Both the position numbers and the translations under genes were made by a program. The notes beneath the pieces are model-generated. The model did not search any database, was not told the DNA's origin, and was given only the letters and a program-made list of their open reading frames with translations. From positions 806,001 to 870,000 of the forward strand of contig CAWAHD010000001.1 in the NCBI GenBank assembly GCA_963781785.1: a stretch of DNA of 64,000 nt, read 5' to 3'. Origin of the DNA: CAWAHD01 sp963781785. Lineage in GTDB: Bacteria > Planctomycetota > Planctomycetia > Isosphaerales > Isosphaeraceae. Below are positions 34,258-44,108 of this stretch, in pieces (positions within the stretch are counted from its first letter, which is position 1; every line of letters starts with the position of its first letter).

Positions 34258-34916
34258 GCACGCAGAAGATCGTGCTCGTGATCGGCTCGCGCAATCGCAA
34301 GAAGTGCCTCGAGATCGCCGAGCTGATCAGCCCGCCATGGGAGCCGAGCACGACCCTCAATCGGCTGGAGATCCGCTCGGTCGACGATTTCGAGGGGGCG
34401 CCCGAAGTCATCGAGGACGCCGATACCTTTGCGGGAAATGCCCGCAAGAAGGCCTCGGAGCTGGCCCGGGCTCTTCACTCCTGGGTGATCGCCGACGATT
34501 CGGGCCTGGCCGTCGACGCGCTGGGCGGCGGCCCGGGCGTGTTCTCGGCGCGGTACGCCGGCGAGCCGGCCGACGATGCCGCCAACAATCAGAAGCTGCT
34601 GAGGGCCCTGGCCAGCGTGCCCGACGACCACCGCGGCGCGGCGTTCCGCTGCGCACTCGCACTCGCCGATCCCACGGGTGCCATCCGGCTCGAGGCCGAG
34701 GGTGCCTGCCGCGGACGAGTGACTCGCGAGCCCCGCGGCCCCGGCGGCTTCGGCTACGATCCCTTGTTCTTGATCGCCGAATACCACCTCAGTTTCGGCG
34801 AGCTGAGCCCGCTGGTCAAGCACCAGCTCAGCCACCGCGCCCGAGCGTTCGCTCAGCTCCGGCGCGGCCTGGAGCGCATGATCGCTCGAGGCGAGCTCGA
34901 TCCCGCGGAGGGATGA
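34254..34916 (+). CDS. rdgB: Non-canonical purine NTP pyrophosphatase (RdgB/HAM1)
   Basis: Hydrolyses dITP, dUTP-like and XTP nucleotides to keep them out of nucleic acids. Family landmarks: SRNRKKCLEIAEL at the N terminus, EDADTFAGNARKKA, VIADDSGLAVDALGG-PG with the catalytic Asp, GVFSARYAGE and the base-recognition GPGGFGYDPLFL. 220 residues is normal. Coupled by a four-base overlap to the SPOR-like gene and ended by the terminator at 34951-34983. Confidence 0.94.
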   Translation: MSTQKIVLVIGSRNRKKCLEIAELISPPWEPSTTLNRLEIRSVDDFEGAPEVIEDADTFAGNARKKASELARALHSWVIADDSGLAVDALGGGPGVFSARYAGEPADDAANNQKLLRALASVPDDHRGAAFRCALALADPTGAIRLEAEGACRGRVTREPRGPGGFGYDPLFLIAEYHLSFGELSPLVKHQLSHRARAFAQLRRGLERMIARGELDPAEG

Positions 34917-34950
34917 CGCTGGCGAAGAGATTCACCAGCCAAGCGAACGA

Positions 34951-34983
34951 GAACGCCCCGGGTTTTTCTCCCCGGGGCGTTCG
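34951..34983. terminator. Bidirectional hairpin terminator between rdgB and the YTV gene
   Basis: GAACGCCCCGGG (34951-34962) is followed by TTTTTCTC and then the complement CCCCGGGGCGTTC. The 12-bp stem is nearly perfect and sits between two convergent genes, so it can serve both. Confidence 0.8.
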
Positions 34984-35042
34984 TCGGTCAGGGACTGTCG
35001 TGGAGCGATCAACCCAGCCGAATCCCGCGCTGGCGCTTCGGG

Positions 35043-37306
35043 CTAGTGCACGATGTGCAACTTCCGAAGCAGCGGGTAACGGCTGTCGCAAGGGTCGCAC
35101 GGCGGCACCGTGGTGAACGGGACCGATTGGCTCGACGCCATCACGCTCTGCGCCGAGGGGAGCACCGCCGGCGGGCAGTACGTGACCACGGGAACCTTCA
35201 CGCAAACCTCGACCGGCACCTGCTTGCACACCGTCCGCGGCACGCAGACCGTCTTGCAACTGGTTACCTGGCGAGCCACGGTCACCGGGCAGCAGATCGT
35301 CTTGGTCTCGGAGACCTGGCGGCAGGTGTTGTACGCGACCTTGCGCACGCACTGGATCGTCTGCGTTTCGCAGATGGTCACCGGTACGAGCTTGACGCAT
35401 GGATCGGTGACGGTCTCGCAGATCGTCTGGCAGACCCGCTTCACGCATGGCTCGACGACCATGCGGCAGGTGGTGACGGGCACCTGCTTGTAGCAGGTCT
35501 CGGCCACCGTGCGGCAGGTGGTGACGGGCACCTGCTTGTAGCAGGTCTGGGTGACCGTGCGGCAGGTCGTCACCGGCACGCGCTTGACGCACGTCTGGGG
35601 CACCATCCGCGAAACCGTGCAGGGGACCTGCTTGTACTGGCACTCGCGAATGGTCCGCGTGACCGTGTACGGCACCTGCTTCGTGCATTTCTCAGGTACG
35701 TACTCGGTGACGGTATAGGGGTCCTGCCGGTACGCGGTCTTCGAGCACATCGTGGTGACCGTGACCGGCACGCGCTTCATGACCGTCCGGGGCTGGAGCG
35801 TGCAAACCGTGTAGGGGACCGTCTTGTAGCAGGTCTCCTGGACGGTCTTGCACACGGTGACCGGCACCTGCTTCACGCGTTCTTCCGTCACATACTCGCA
35901 GACCGTCACCGGTACCTGCTTGACGCATGTCTCGCTCACCATCCGGCACGTGGTGACCGGGATTTGCTTGACGCACTCCTCGGCGACGAGCTGGCAGGTC
36001 GTGACCGGCACTTGCTCGCACGTGGTGACGGGCACCTTCTTGCACACGGTGACGGGCACCTGCTTGCGGACCACCTGGGATTCGTACACCGTGCAGCAGA
36101 CATTCTCGACGACCGTTCGCGGGCAGCAGACCGTCTTCTCGCACCATGAGCCCGGGCACTGGTAGAGGCAGCCGTTCACGCAGACCGTCTTGCCGGGCAC
36201 GTAGTAGCGCTCGACGACGGCCTCCTTGTAGGTGCGGGTGACCGGTTTCATCACGGTCTTGGGCACGCAGATCGTCTCGCAAGTCTCTCGGTACGCCGTC
36301 TCGGTCACGGTTTGATAGCACGTGCGACTGACTGTCTTGTAGGTGGTCGTTTGCACGGGCTTGCAGACCGTGTATCGGCACTCGCGCAGGGTCGTTTCCC
36401 GCACGGGCCTGCACACCGTGTAGGTGCAGCTGACGCAGCTCGGTGCGCCGCACCGGCACCTGAACCGTGTACCGGCATTCCTGCAGGGTCGTCTCGCGGA
36501 TGGGCCGGCAGACCGTGTAGGCGACCTGCTTGTAGGCACACTGGCGCACAGGCACCATCTCGGTGTCAGCCTGGCACTGGATGACGGTCTTCTGCACCGG
36601 GACCTGCACCGTATAGGGAACGCAGCGCGTGCGCACGCGCTGGACGGGCCGGCAGACGGTGTAGACGCACGTCTTGTAGTGGGTCTCCTGAATTGGCTTG
36701 CAGACTGTGTAGCTGACGGTCTTGAACACGGTTTCCTGAACGGGCCGGCAGACCGTGTAGCAAACGTCCTTGTAGCTCACTTCGCGGACCGCGCTGGCTG
36801 ACGTTGTAGGCGCACGTCTTGAACGAGGTTTCGCGCACGGGCCGGCAGACGGTGTAAGGCCTGCTCTCGAAGTGCGTCTCGCGCACGGGCCGGGTGACGG
36901 AGTACGTCACGTCCTTCCAGACCGTTCGCGTCACGGGCCGCTGGACCGTGTAATGAACTTCCTGCTGAACGGTGCGATAGACCGGCCGCTGGATCGTGTA
37001 CGGCTCGTCCCGGACCTGGGGCTCGACGACGTTTCTGATCGATGTCACCGTCCTCGGCTGCATGACCGTCTCGTAGACGGTCTGCACAACCGGGACCTGC
37101 TGAGGCTCATAGACGGTCTCCTGGACGTTCTGGAGGACCGTTTGACGCTGAAGTTGATACTGGGTGTGCCCACAACATTCCTGGGGCACGGGGCAGATTC
37201 GATACGAAGCACCACCCGCGTAACTCGCTCCCTGCGCCGGGTGCTCGGTCACGCTCAGCCCCAGTCCCAGGGCGAGAAGCGCGACCGACGGCAGTTTTCT
37301 CAACAT
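35043..37306 (-). pseudogene. YTV-repeat cell-wall protein, two frameshifts
   Basis: Planctomycete-specific Cys-rich envelope protein. From ATG 37306 a signal peptide (MLRKLPSVALLALGLGLSV) precedes dozens of ~14-22-residue units of the form CYKQVPVTTCRTV or YTVCRPVRET. They occupy three frames: 37306 to about 36793, then about 36790 to 36437, then to the stop at 35043; each join needs removal of one extra base (near 36788-36796 and 36431-36435). Joined, the protein is ~750 residues with more than 80 Cys residues, expected to be cross-linked by disulfides in the wall. Both junctions are in the middle of well-preserved repeats, so sequencing error is likely. Confidence 0.88.
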
Positions 37307-38185
37307 CGGACGCTCCACATAACATCCCGACCTACTTCGGTGCACATCGGTACCCCAACGGAAAGGCTCCGCCTCGCGCTGGGGACCGCCAACTCACTCT
37401 TAAACTTCGTCCGCTTACGAGAGATTGCTTCAAGAACTTTCTCCAAATTTCCTAATGGTCGAATCCTCCCAAAACGTAGTCTTTTCCTAGATGTTACGTC
37501 AGTCATGCAAAGCTCCTGAATTATCAGAAAAATCGAAGGAGATTCCGAATCCGGCGTCGTGAGAGCGTTCAGCAGGGTTTCACTGGTCGTCATTTCTTGG
37601 GAACAGGCCAGCCGCGATTCCCCGATCTCAACCAACCTGAAGCTGACGCCGCCAGGCTGTACGACGTCGCCGCTTTGCGGCTGGGACCGCAATTGGTCGT
37701 GGTGGGCGAACCTGGGGCTTACGCCACCAGGCTGTACGATGTCGCCGCTTTGCGGCTGGGGATACGCTGCTTCGTGGATCTGGGCGTTGAGTTTGTTTGG
37801 GAGCCCCCGAAGCGGGGCGGAATCGTAAAGCCTGGGCGCAAGCCCCAGGTAACGTTCATCGATCGAGGCGCCGAGTTTCTTTTTGAAGCCTCCGAAGTGG
37901 GGCGGAATCGTAAAGCTTGGGGCACAATCCCCGGGGATTCGCCGACAATCCATGTCTGAAAGCCCCCAGCAGGGGCGACACATGTCCGGTTCGGCGCAGC
38001 TCAAGAGCGTTATGCCGCGCCGCGGATTCGTCCCCCAATCCAGAAGTTATTTCCGGCCCATTCGGCAGTCCCGACGCTCCATTCCCGATCGGTGACTGCC
38101 GGGTTCTTCCGGCAGTCCGAGGGTTCGGATAGTCTGGAGCCTGGGGAAGACGGATCCAGACCGGGAACAAGCGTGAGAATCCACC
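37307..38185. other. Region between divergent YTV and SDR genes, repeat-rich
   Basis: About 880 bases. The first 250 bases upstream of the YTV gene should hold its promoter. From about 37640 to 37980 repeat family B dominates. Open frames across it are by-products of the repeats. Confidence 0.55.
37650..37940. repeat. Dispersed repeat cluster (family B)
   Basis: Two copies of CCAGGCTGTACGA(C/T)GTCGCC plus GCTTTGCGGCTGGG (about 37651 and 37730) and two of GGGGCGGAATCGTAAAGC (about 37814 and 37900), the first followed by the hairpin CCTGGGCGCAAGCCCCAGG. The units look like halves of one palindromic element repeated with drift. Confidence 0.75.
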
Positions 38186-38962
38186 ATGAGTGGGAATGTG
38201 CTGGACCGGTTTCGGCTCGACGGCAAGGTTGCGCTCGTGACCGGAGGCGCGCGGGGGCTGGGCCGCGCGATCACCGAAGCGCTGGCAGGGGCTGGTGCAG
38301 ACGTGGTTCTGACGTCGCGTCAGCTCGAGAGTGCCACGCGCGCCGCCGAGATCATCGGGCGGATTTCGGGGCGAAAAACGCTGGGAGTGGCTGCCGACGT
38401 GACTGCCTCGAGCGAGGTCGACCAGATGGTCGCGACGGTGCTCGAAACGATGGGCCGGATCGATATTCTGGTCAATAACGCGGGTGTCAATATCCGTGGT
38501 CCCATTGAGGAACTCACAGTCGACGACTGGGACACGGTGATCGACACCAATCTGAAAGGTCCATGGCTGTGCTGCCGTGCCGTCGGCGGGGTCATGAAGC
38601 AGCAGAAGCGGGGCCGGGTGATCAACGTATCCAGTATGCTGGGCGAGATTTCGTTACCCGGCCGCTCGCCGTACGCCGCAAGCAAGGGTGGGCTGACGCT
38701 GTTGACCAAGACCCTTGCGCTCGAATGGGCCAAGGACGGCATCAACGTGAATGCTCTTTGCCCGGGCCCGTTTGCCACCGAGATCAACACGCCGCTCTTG
38801 AACGACCCGGTGGCTCGCGCCCAGATGGAGGCGAACGTGCCGTTGGCCCGGTGGGGCGACCCAGTCGAGCTCGGGCCAGCGGCCGTGTTCCTCGCGTCGG
38901 ACGCCTCGAGCTTCATGACCGGTGCAACGCTCTTCATCGACGGCGGCTATACGGCCAGGTAG
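38186..38962 (+). CDS. Short-chain dehydrogenase/reductase (gluconate 5-dehydrogenase-like)
   Basis: 258 residues. Cofactor motif TGGARGLG at about 20-27, NNAG near 97, catalytic Ser in INVSSMLGE, and the YAASK active-site pair near 165, with the C-terminal FMTGATLFIDGGY. The arrangement (GKVALVTGGARGLGRAI; NVNALCPGPFATEIN) is closest to gluconate 5-dehydrogenase/3-oxoacyl-reductase-like SDRs, but substrate cannot be fixed. It is ~95 bases upstream of argJ on the same strand. Confidence 0.88.
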   Translation: MSGNVLDRFRLDGKVALVTGGARGLGRAITEALAGAGADVVLTSRQLESATRAAEIIGRISGRKTLGVAADVTASSEVDQMVATVLETMGRIDILVNNAGVNIRGPIEELTVDDWDTVIDTNLKGPWLCCRAVGGVMKQQKRGRVINVSSMLGEISLPGRSPYAASKGGLTLLTKTLALEWAKDGINVNALCPGPFATEINTPLLNDPVARAQMEANVPLARWGDPVELGPAAVFLASDASSFMTGATLFIDGGYTAR

Positions 38963-39056
38963 GCCCGGACAATCCCGCTGAACCATTCCCGCCCTCGAGG
39001 TGTCAGGCCCAAAGCGACCGTCGCACGGCCCGTTCTTGAACGAGGAGTCGATTCTG

Positions 39057-40259
39057 ATGACCGAGGGCGCTTCACTGATCGTTCCGCAGGGCTTTCGCGC
39101 CAGTGGCGTCACGGCGGGATTGAAGGCGTCGGGTTCGCTGGACGTCGCTGTGCTGGCAGCCGTACAACCGTGTGCGGCGGCTGGTGTGTTCACGACCAGC
39201 CGGGTCTGTGCGGCCCCGGTACGACTTTGCCGGGAGACGCTGCCGTCGGAGGATATCCGGGCCGTTGTGATCAATTCCGGCAACGCCAACGCCGCCACAG
39301 GTGCCCTTGGTCTTGCCAACGCCCGACGAATGGCCGCGCGGGGGGCGGCGCTTCTGAGCTGCCGTCCCGAACAAGTTCTGGTCGCGTCGACCGGCGTGAT
39401 CGGGCATCAACTCGACATGGACAAGCTGGATGCGGGAATCGAGCAGGCGGTTGCCCAGCTTTCACCCGGGCCCGCTGGGTTCCAGAATGCGGCTCAGGCA
39501 ATCATGACGACCGACACCCGGCCCAAGCTCGTCTCACTGCAACAGACGATCGGCGGCCGGCCGGTGACGGTCCTCGGTCTGGCGAAGGGAGCCGCAATGA
39601 TTGGACCGCGGATGGCGACCATGCTGGCCTTTCTGCTGACCGACGCCCCCGTCTGGGCCAACGAGCTTCAGGACATCCTCACGTCGGCCGTCGATTGCTC
39701 GTTCAATTGTGTGTCGGTCGACGGCCACGCCAGCACCAACGATACGGTGCTCTTGCTGTCGAGCACCGCCACGACCGACCCGACCTTGAGCGGCGAGGAG
39801 TTGTCGGTCTTCGCGAAAATGATCGGCTCGGCGTGCGAAACGCTGGCACGTGCGATTGCCGATGACGGCGAGGGCGCGACGCATTTCATCACGATCGACG
39901 TCGTAGGCTGCTCGAGTTCTGAGGATGCCCGAGCGATCGCGCGGGCTGTCGCCGACAGCCCGCTCGTGAAGACGGCCATCCATGGTGCCGACCCCAACTG
40001 GGGGCGCATCGTCTCGGCGGCTGGCTACGCCGGCGTCTCGTTTCAGGAGGAAGAACTCTCGCTGCGGATCAACGACACGCCGGTTTACGAGCACGGGATG
40101 CCCGTTCCCTTCGACGCCACGCGGCTGTCTCAGTCCATTCGAGGACAGCGCAACGTCCAGCTTCGGCTGGAATTGGCCTCGGGCTCATCCTCAGTCCGGT
40201 TCTGGACGTGCGATCTGACCGCTGAGTACATCCGGCTCAACGCCGATTACACAACCTGA
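39057..40259 (+). CDS. argJ: Bifunctional glutamate N-acetyltransferase / ornithine acetyltransferase
   Basis: Transfers acetyl from N-acetylornithine to glutamate, closing the cyclic arginine pathway. The self-cleavage site is visible in AAMIGPRMATMLAFLLTDA, where the Thr after MA becomes the N-terminal nucleophile of the beta chain. Other family blocks: VVINSGNANAATG, STGVIGHQLDMDKL, NCVSVDGHASTNDT and AIHGADPNWGRI. I chose ATG 39057 with GAGGAG nine bases upstream. 400 residues is normal. It complements argB, argD and argF at 4.6-7.8 kb. Confidence 0.95.
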   Translation: MTEGASLIVPQGFRASGVTAGLKASGSLDVAVLAAVQPCAAAGVFTTSRVCAAPVRLCRETLPSEDIRAVVINSGNANAATGALGLANARRMAARGAALLSCRPEQVLVASTGVIGHQLDMDKLDAGIEQAVAQLSPGPAGFQNAAQAIMTTDTRPKLVSLQQTIGGRPVTVLGLAKGAAMIGPRMATMLAFLLTDAPVWANELQDILTSAVDCSFNCVSVDGHASTNDTVLLLSSTATTDPTLSGEELSVFAKMIGSACETLARAIADDGEGATHFITIDVVGCSSSEDARAIARAVADSPLVKTAIHGADPNWGRIVSAAGYAGVSFQEEELSLRINDTPVYEHGMPVPFDATRLSQSIRGQRNVQLRLELASGSSSVRFWTCDLTAEYIRLNADYTT

Positions 40260-40528
40260 GCTGAAGCAAGAGAGATCCATTCCGATCTCCGGCGTCGCTT
40301 CCGGGTTCGTTCGAGCGAACTGCGCTCTTGCGGGGCCTCCTGCTTGACCCGTTCGGAGTCATCCCCCACTGTTCCAAACCTGTCCCCGAGCGATAGAATC
40401 CGTCTCGGAGGAACGGTGCCGGATCCGTGGGGACGGCCATTGTCTGTTCCGTTTACGGCCAGGCCGCAGGATTCGGCGGGCTCGCTGCCCGGGCCGCTGA
40501 ACCGTACCGCAAGGTCGCGAGGAGTCAA

Positions 40529-40777
40529 ATGCTCATGAGCACTGAAATCGTGCGAAGCGCACTCCTGTGGTGCACAATCATCAACTACGGACTTCTCATG
40601 CTGTGGTTTGCGTTCTTCGTGCTTCCTCACCAGTGGCTGTATCGCCTGTCACGCTGGGGGTTTCATCTGACCGACGAGCAAGTCGACGCCATCAATTACG
40701 CCGGCATGGCTCTGTACAAGATCGGGATCATTCTCTTCAATCTGGTCCCGTACATCGCTCTTCGGATCGCCGCATAG
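40529..40777 (+). CDS. DUF6868-type small membrane protein
   Basis: 82 residues: ALLWCTIINYGLLMLWFAFF is a membrane helix, then HQWLYRLSRWGFHLTDEQVD and a second helix YKIGIILFNLVPYIALRI. I recognise the pattern of small two-helix DUF6868 proteins of unknown function. GAGGAG precedes ATG codons at 40529 and 40535; the second has better spacing. Confidence 0.75.
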   Translation: MLMSTEIVRSALLWCTIINYGLLMLWFAFFVLPHQWLYRLSRWGFHLTDEQVDAINYAGMALYKIGIILFNLVPYIALRIAA

Positions 40778-40791
40778 CGTCGCCGGCGATC

Positions 40792-41211
40792 TCAATCGGT
40801 CTTGGGAAGCCTCCAGCTTTCCACACTCAGTCCCGGCACGGCTTCCAGGTCGCTATCCTCGCTGACCACGGTACACTGACCCAGAGTCAGCGCGATGGCC
40901 GCGAGCTGTAGATCGACTTGTTGAATGGTACGTCCGGCGCCCTTCATTTGGGCTGCCAGGCGCCCGTACTCGGCGGCTGCCTCGAGCGTGTAGGGCCAGC
41001 ACGCCAAGCCGACCAGAGCCCGGTTTAGTCGGGCGAGATTTTTGTCGCGGCTCTGGCTGGACTCGATGCCGAAGAACAGCTCTCCCAGCACGGGGATGCA
41101 GGTGGCGAGCCTCGCGCCGCCCATCCGCCTCTCCCTGGCCCGCTCGTCGACGCCCCGCGGGCGACTAATGAAATCGCCCATCGCATTCGTGTCGAGCAGG
41201 TAGCGTCTCAT
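40792..41211 (-). CDS. vapC: VapC-type PIN-domain toxin
   Basis: 139-residue PIN ribonuclease. The metal-binding acids are present: LLDTNAMGDF near residue 5, a Glu in VLGELFFGIESS near 44, and the C-terminal Asp pair in VDLQLAAIALTLG and VSEDSDLEAVPGL. It overlaps the antitoxin stop by four bases (ATGA) and is thus translationally coupled. The pair appears intact. Confidence 0.88.
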   Translation of the reverse strand: MRRYLLDTNAMGDFISRPRGVDERARERRMGGARLATCIPVLGELFFGIESSQSRDKNLARLNRALVGLACWPYTLEAAAEYGRLAAQMKGAGRTIQQVDLQLAAIALTLGQCTVVSEDSDLEAVPGLSVESWRLPKTD

Positions 41212-41516
41212 TCAAAGATTCTCTTGAGCCGGTCGGCCCGCTCGTCGAAATGGGACTTATCCCATTCACGGGCGTCTCGGCGCACGGCTTGCCACGCGGT
41301 CTCTTCCTCGGAGGTGAAATCCAAAGGCTCGAGGGTGTCATACCAGGCCAGCCAGCGAGCGATCGACGTAGGGTCGTCGCCGAGGAGATCACCCTCGGTC
41401 TCGACCGCCTCCGGTTCTTCGACCGGCTCAACCGTCAGCGCCGTACCGTCCGGCCAGTCAACTTGCTGAGTGGGTACTATCCGACCGTTCTTCCAGATCG
41501 CGTGGATGGCTTTCAT
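41208..41516 (-). CDS. vapB: VapB-like antitoxin
   Basis: 102 residues from ATG 41516. The N-terminal strand segment MKAIHAIWKNGRIVPTQQVD with PDGTALTVEP is the DUF104/AbrB-like antitoxin start seen in front of planctomycete VapC toxins; the acidic C-terminal half (TSEEETAWQAVRRDAREWDK) is the likely toxin-binding part. It precedes vapC with a four-base overlap. Confidence 0.75.
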   Translation of the reverse strand: MKAIHAIWKNGRIVPTQQVDWPDGTALTVEPVEEPEAVETEGDLLGDDPTSIARWLAWYDTLEPLDFTSEEETAWQAVRRDAREWDKSHFDERADRLKRIFE

Positions 41517-41613
41517 TTTTGAATCACTCAATCATGACCCGATGGAAGTTGATGCGCCGGCCGCATGACCTCGACCGCCATTCTAGAGAATGCTCGGCCT
41601 GCGTGAGAGTGGC

Positions 41614-43407
41614 CTAGCGCAAGGATTCGTAATTCGCATAGAGGCGCAGGGCGTCGCCGGCGGCTGCGCTCGTCAGGCGGTCGTCGTTGTGATTGAGTTG
41701 CCAGAGGGCGTCGTCAAAACGGCGGTTGGCTATTCGCAGGTACAGCTCGGCAGCGGTCGAGCCGGTGGCTGCCGAGTTCTGGACGAGCGACTGATCCCAT
41801 CGCGACAACGTGCAGGCTGACGTGACGAGGGAGATGGCGGCATCGGCGATCCGTTCCTGGATATACTGGCGATCGAGGACGGCCTCGCGATGGGAAATCA
41901 ACACGCGTTCGACCGTCCGCCCGAACCGGGCGACCCGGCGGGCCAGAGAGGCGGCCGCCGGCCGCAGCATGGGGGTGGCCACCGGAACCACCGGAGTGCG
42001 CACCAGTCGGCTCAGATGGGATCGCGAAAAATTCCAGAGCGTGGGCAGAAACGTACTCACGCTTTTCATGCCGCCCAGGGTGCTTTTGAGCCCCTCGGCA
42101 ATCTGCGCATTCCCACCAAGGCAATGAACGCCTTCAAAACTTCATTGGCGCCTTCGCCGATCGTGTTGATCCGGGCGTCGCGCATCATCCGCTCATAGGG
42201 CTCATTGCTGAAGTAGCCCTGGCCGCCGAAGACCTGGAGCGTCTCGTACACGCCCTGCCAGAGGGCTTCGGTGGAGAAGACCTTCAAGATGGCGGTCTCG
42301 AGCATATAATCCTCGGCGCCTCGGTCGATCAAGGCAGCCGTCTGATAGGTGGTGGCTTCCATGGCATAGGCGGTCGCCGCCAGGTAAGCCAGCTTCTTCT
42401 TGATCAGCTCGAGTTCGGCGAGCGGCCGGCCGAACTGGCGGCGGTTGGCGGCGTGGCGCGTGGCAGCCGCCAGGCAGACCTTGGCCAGGCCCGTGCAGCT
42501 TGCCCCGAAGGTCGTTCGGCCAAAGTCAAGGACGGTCAGGGCGACCTTCAGGCCCTTGCCGGGCTGCCCCAGGATGTGCGATGCCGGCACGCGCATGTCG
42601 TGAAATGCCAGCCGAGCGGTGGCCGTTCCCCGGATGCCGCATTTGGGCATTCGCGGCTCGACGACTTCAAAGCCCGGCATGTCGGGAGTCACCAGAAACG
42701 CAGTGACTTTCGAGGCGCCTTTGGCGTCGAGCGTGCGGGCCATGACGGTCAAGACGCCGGCGATCGCACCGTTGGTGATATAGCGCTTGCTGCCGTTGAG
42801 TATGTAGGTCTGGCCGTCTTCGGAGAGGGTTGCCGTTGTCTGGACATTGCTCGCGTCGGAGCCAGCCTCTTCTTCGGTCAGTGCGAAAGCCGCGAGCTTC
42901 TCGCCGCTGGTCAGAGGCGGCAGCCAGCGCCTTTTGCTCGGGGCTGCCGAACAAAACCAGAGCGCGGATGCCGATCGAATGATGGGCGTTGACGAATACA
43001 GCCGTCGCGGCGCAATGCCCGCCGATCACCTCCAAGATCCGGCAGTAGCCCATTTGCGAGAAGTCACGACCGCCCCATTCCTGGGGCGCGGCCATCCCCA
43101 AGACGCCCAGACGGGCCAGCCCGTCGATCACGGACTGGGGGATATCCGCATCACGATCGATCGCGGCGGCATCGATGTGGGTATCGGCGAAGGCGCGCAC
43201 CGCGGCCACCGCCTCGTCGACTGCCGGTCGCTGGCTCTCGGGGAGCTCGGGGTAGGGAAAGAGCGCCTCGCCGCGAAATTCGCCTCGAAACAGCGCCTTG
43301 GCAAAACCGGCGCGGGCGGGCTCGGAAAAGAGCAGCTCCTCGGCCTGCTCAACCTGCTGGGCCCGCAAGGTCTCCGCCCGATCGGGCGCCGAGGTCGTTA
43401 CCGGCAT
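41614..43407 (-). pseudogene. Acyl-CoA dehydrogenase, interrupted by two frameshifts
   Basis: Start ATG 43407 with AAGGAGA nine bases upstream. Frame one covers the N-terminal helical domain to GSPEQK; an extra base in the AAAA run (plus-strand about 42932) moves to LTSGEKLAAFALTEEEAG, SDASNVQTTATL and the flavin/active-site region to IGEGANEVLKAFIALVG. One lost base near 42105 moves to a C-terminal extension (FLPTLWNFSRSHLSRLVR; RQYIQERIADAAISLVTSA). Joined, it is ~597 residues, an ACAD9/VLCAD-like long acyl-CoA dehydrogenase with extra C-terminal domain. Next to a crotonase gene, so fatty-acid oxidation is likely. Confidence 0.85.
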
Positions 43408-43524
43408 CGAGAGTGTCTCCTTCTTCGTCGTCAGGGGAACCGAGTCCGTGAGTAAGCCGTGGCTTGATCCCTGGGAATTGTACCGGCAGGCTCGGCGAAA
43501 AGAAGCGGGAGTCGACCTCCGGGG

Positions 43525-44032
43525 TCAGGCGGTTTTGGGTGGCTCTTGCGAAGGGCCCTTCTGCTCGGGCGGCCCGCTGGGGGCCGCATGATCGAGAAGG
43601 ACAGCCTCGGGACGGTCTTGCCGGGGGGTCGTTTGCCTCGGCGGCTGGCCGGGTCTCACGTAACCACGAAATCCGGCGTCTTTACCCATCCAGAACGCGA
43701 TCAGCGCGCCGATCGCGAGCATGAGAAGCGTGGGAACGACGTTCAAGTCCTTCACATGCGTGAAGAAATACGAGAAACTGTCATCGGCAATGAACGGTCG
43801 GAACCACGCCTCCGCGAAGAGGCCCAACCCCAGAGCGGCGATTCCGCAGACGATACCGCGCGAGCGAAGGATGGCGCGCCAGCATGCTGCAACCAAGACC
43901 CAGGAAAGCACCGGGGATCATCAGGCCATACCAACCTCGCTCGAACATCCAACCGAAGATGTAAAATCCCAGGACGCCACCTACTGCCGCGCCGGCCAAG
44001 CCCAGCAAGTTGCTGATCACCAGCCGTAACAT
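43525..44032 (-). pseudogene. Small membrane protein, one frameshift
   Basis: From ATG 44032 the frame gives MLRLVISNLLGLAGAAVGG and LGFYIFGWMFERGWYGLMI, GAFLGLGCSMLARHPSLAR; after a shift in a CG run near 43857-43866 the second frame continues GIVCGIAALGLGLFAEAWF, then VPTLLMLAIGALIAFWMGK and a Pro/Gln-rich tail. The sum is ~169 residues with about four membrane helices. Family unknown. Confidence 0.65.
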
Positions 44033-44108
44033 TTGCCCGACTCCCGCTAGATATCCGGATCGATGTGTCTGCTCTGCCCGATCATAACTTCGACGCGAGG
44101 TCCTGGCC

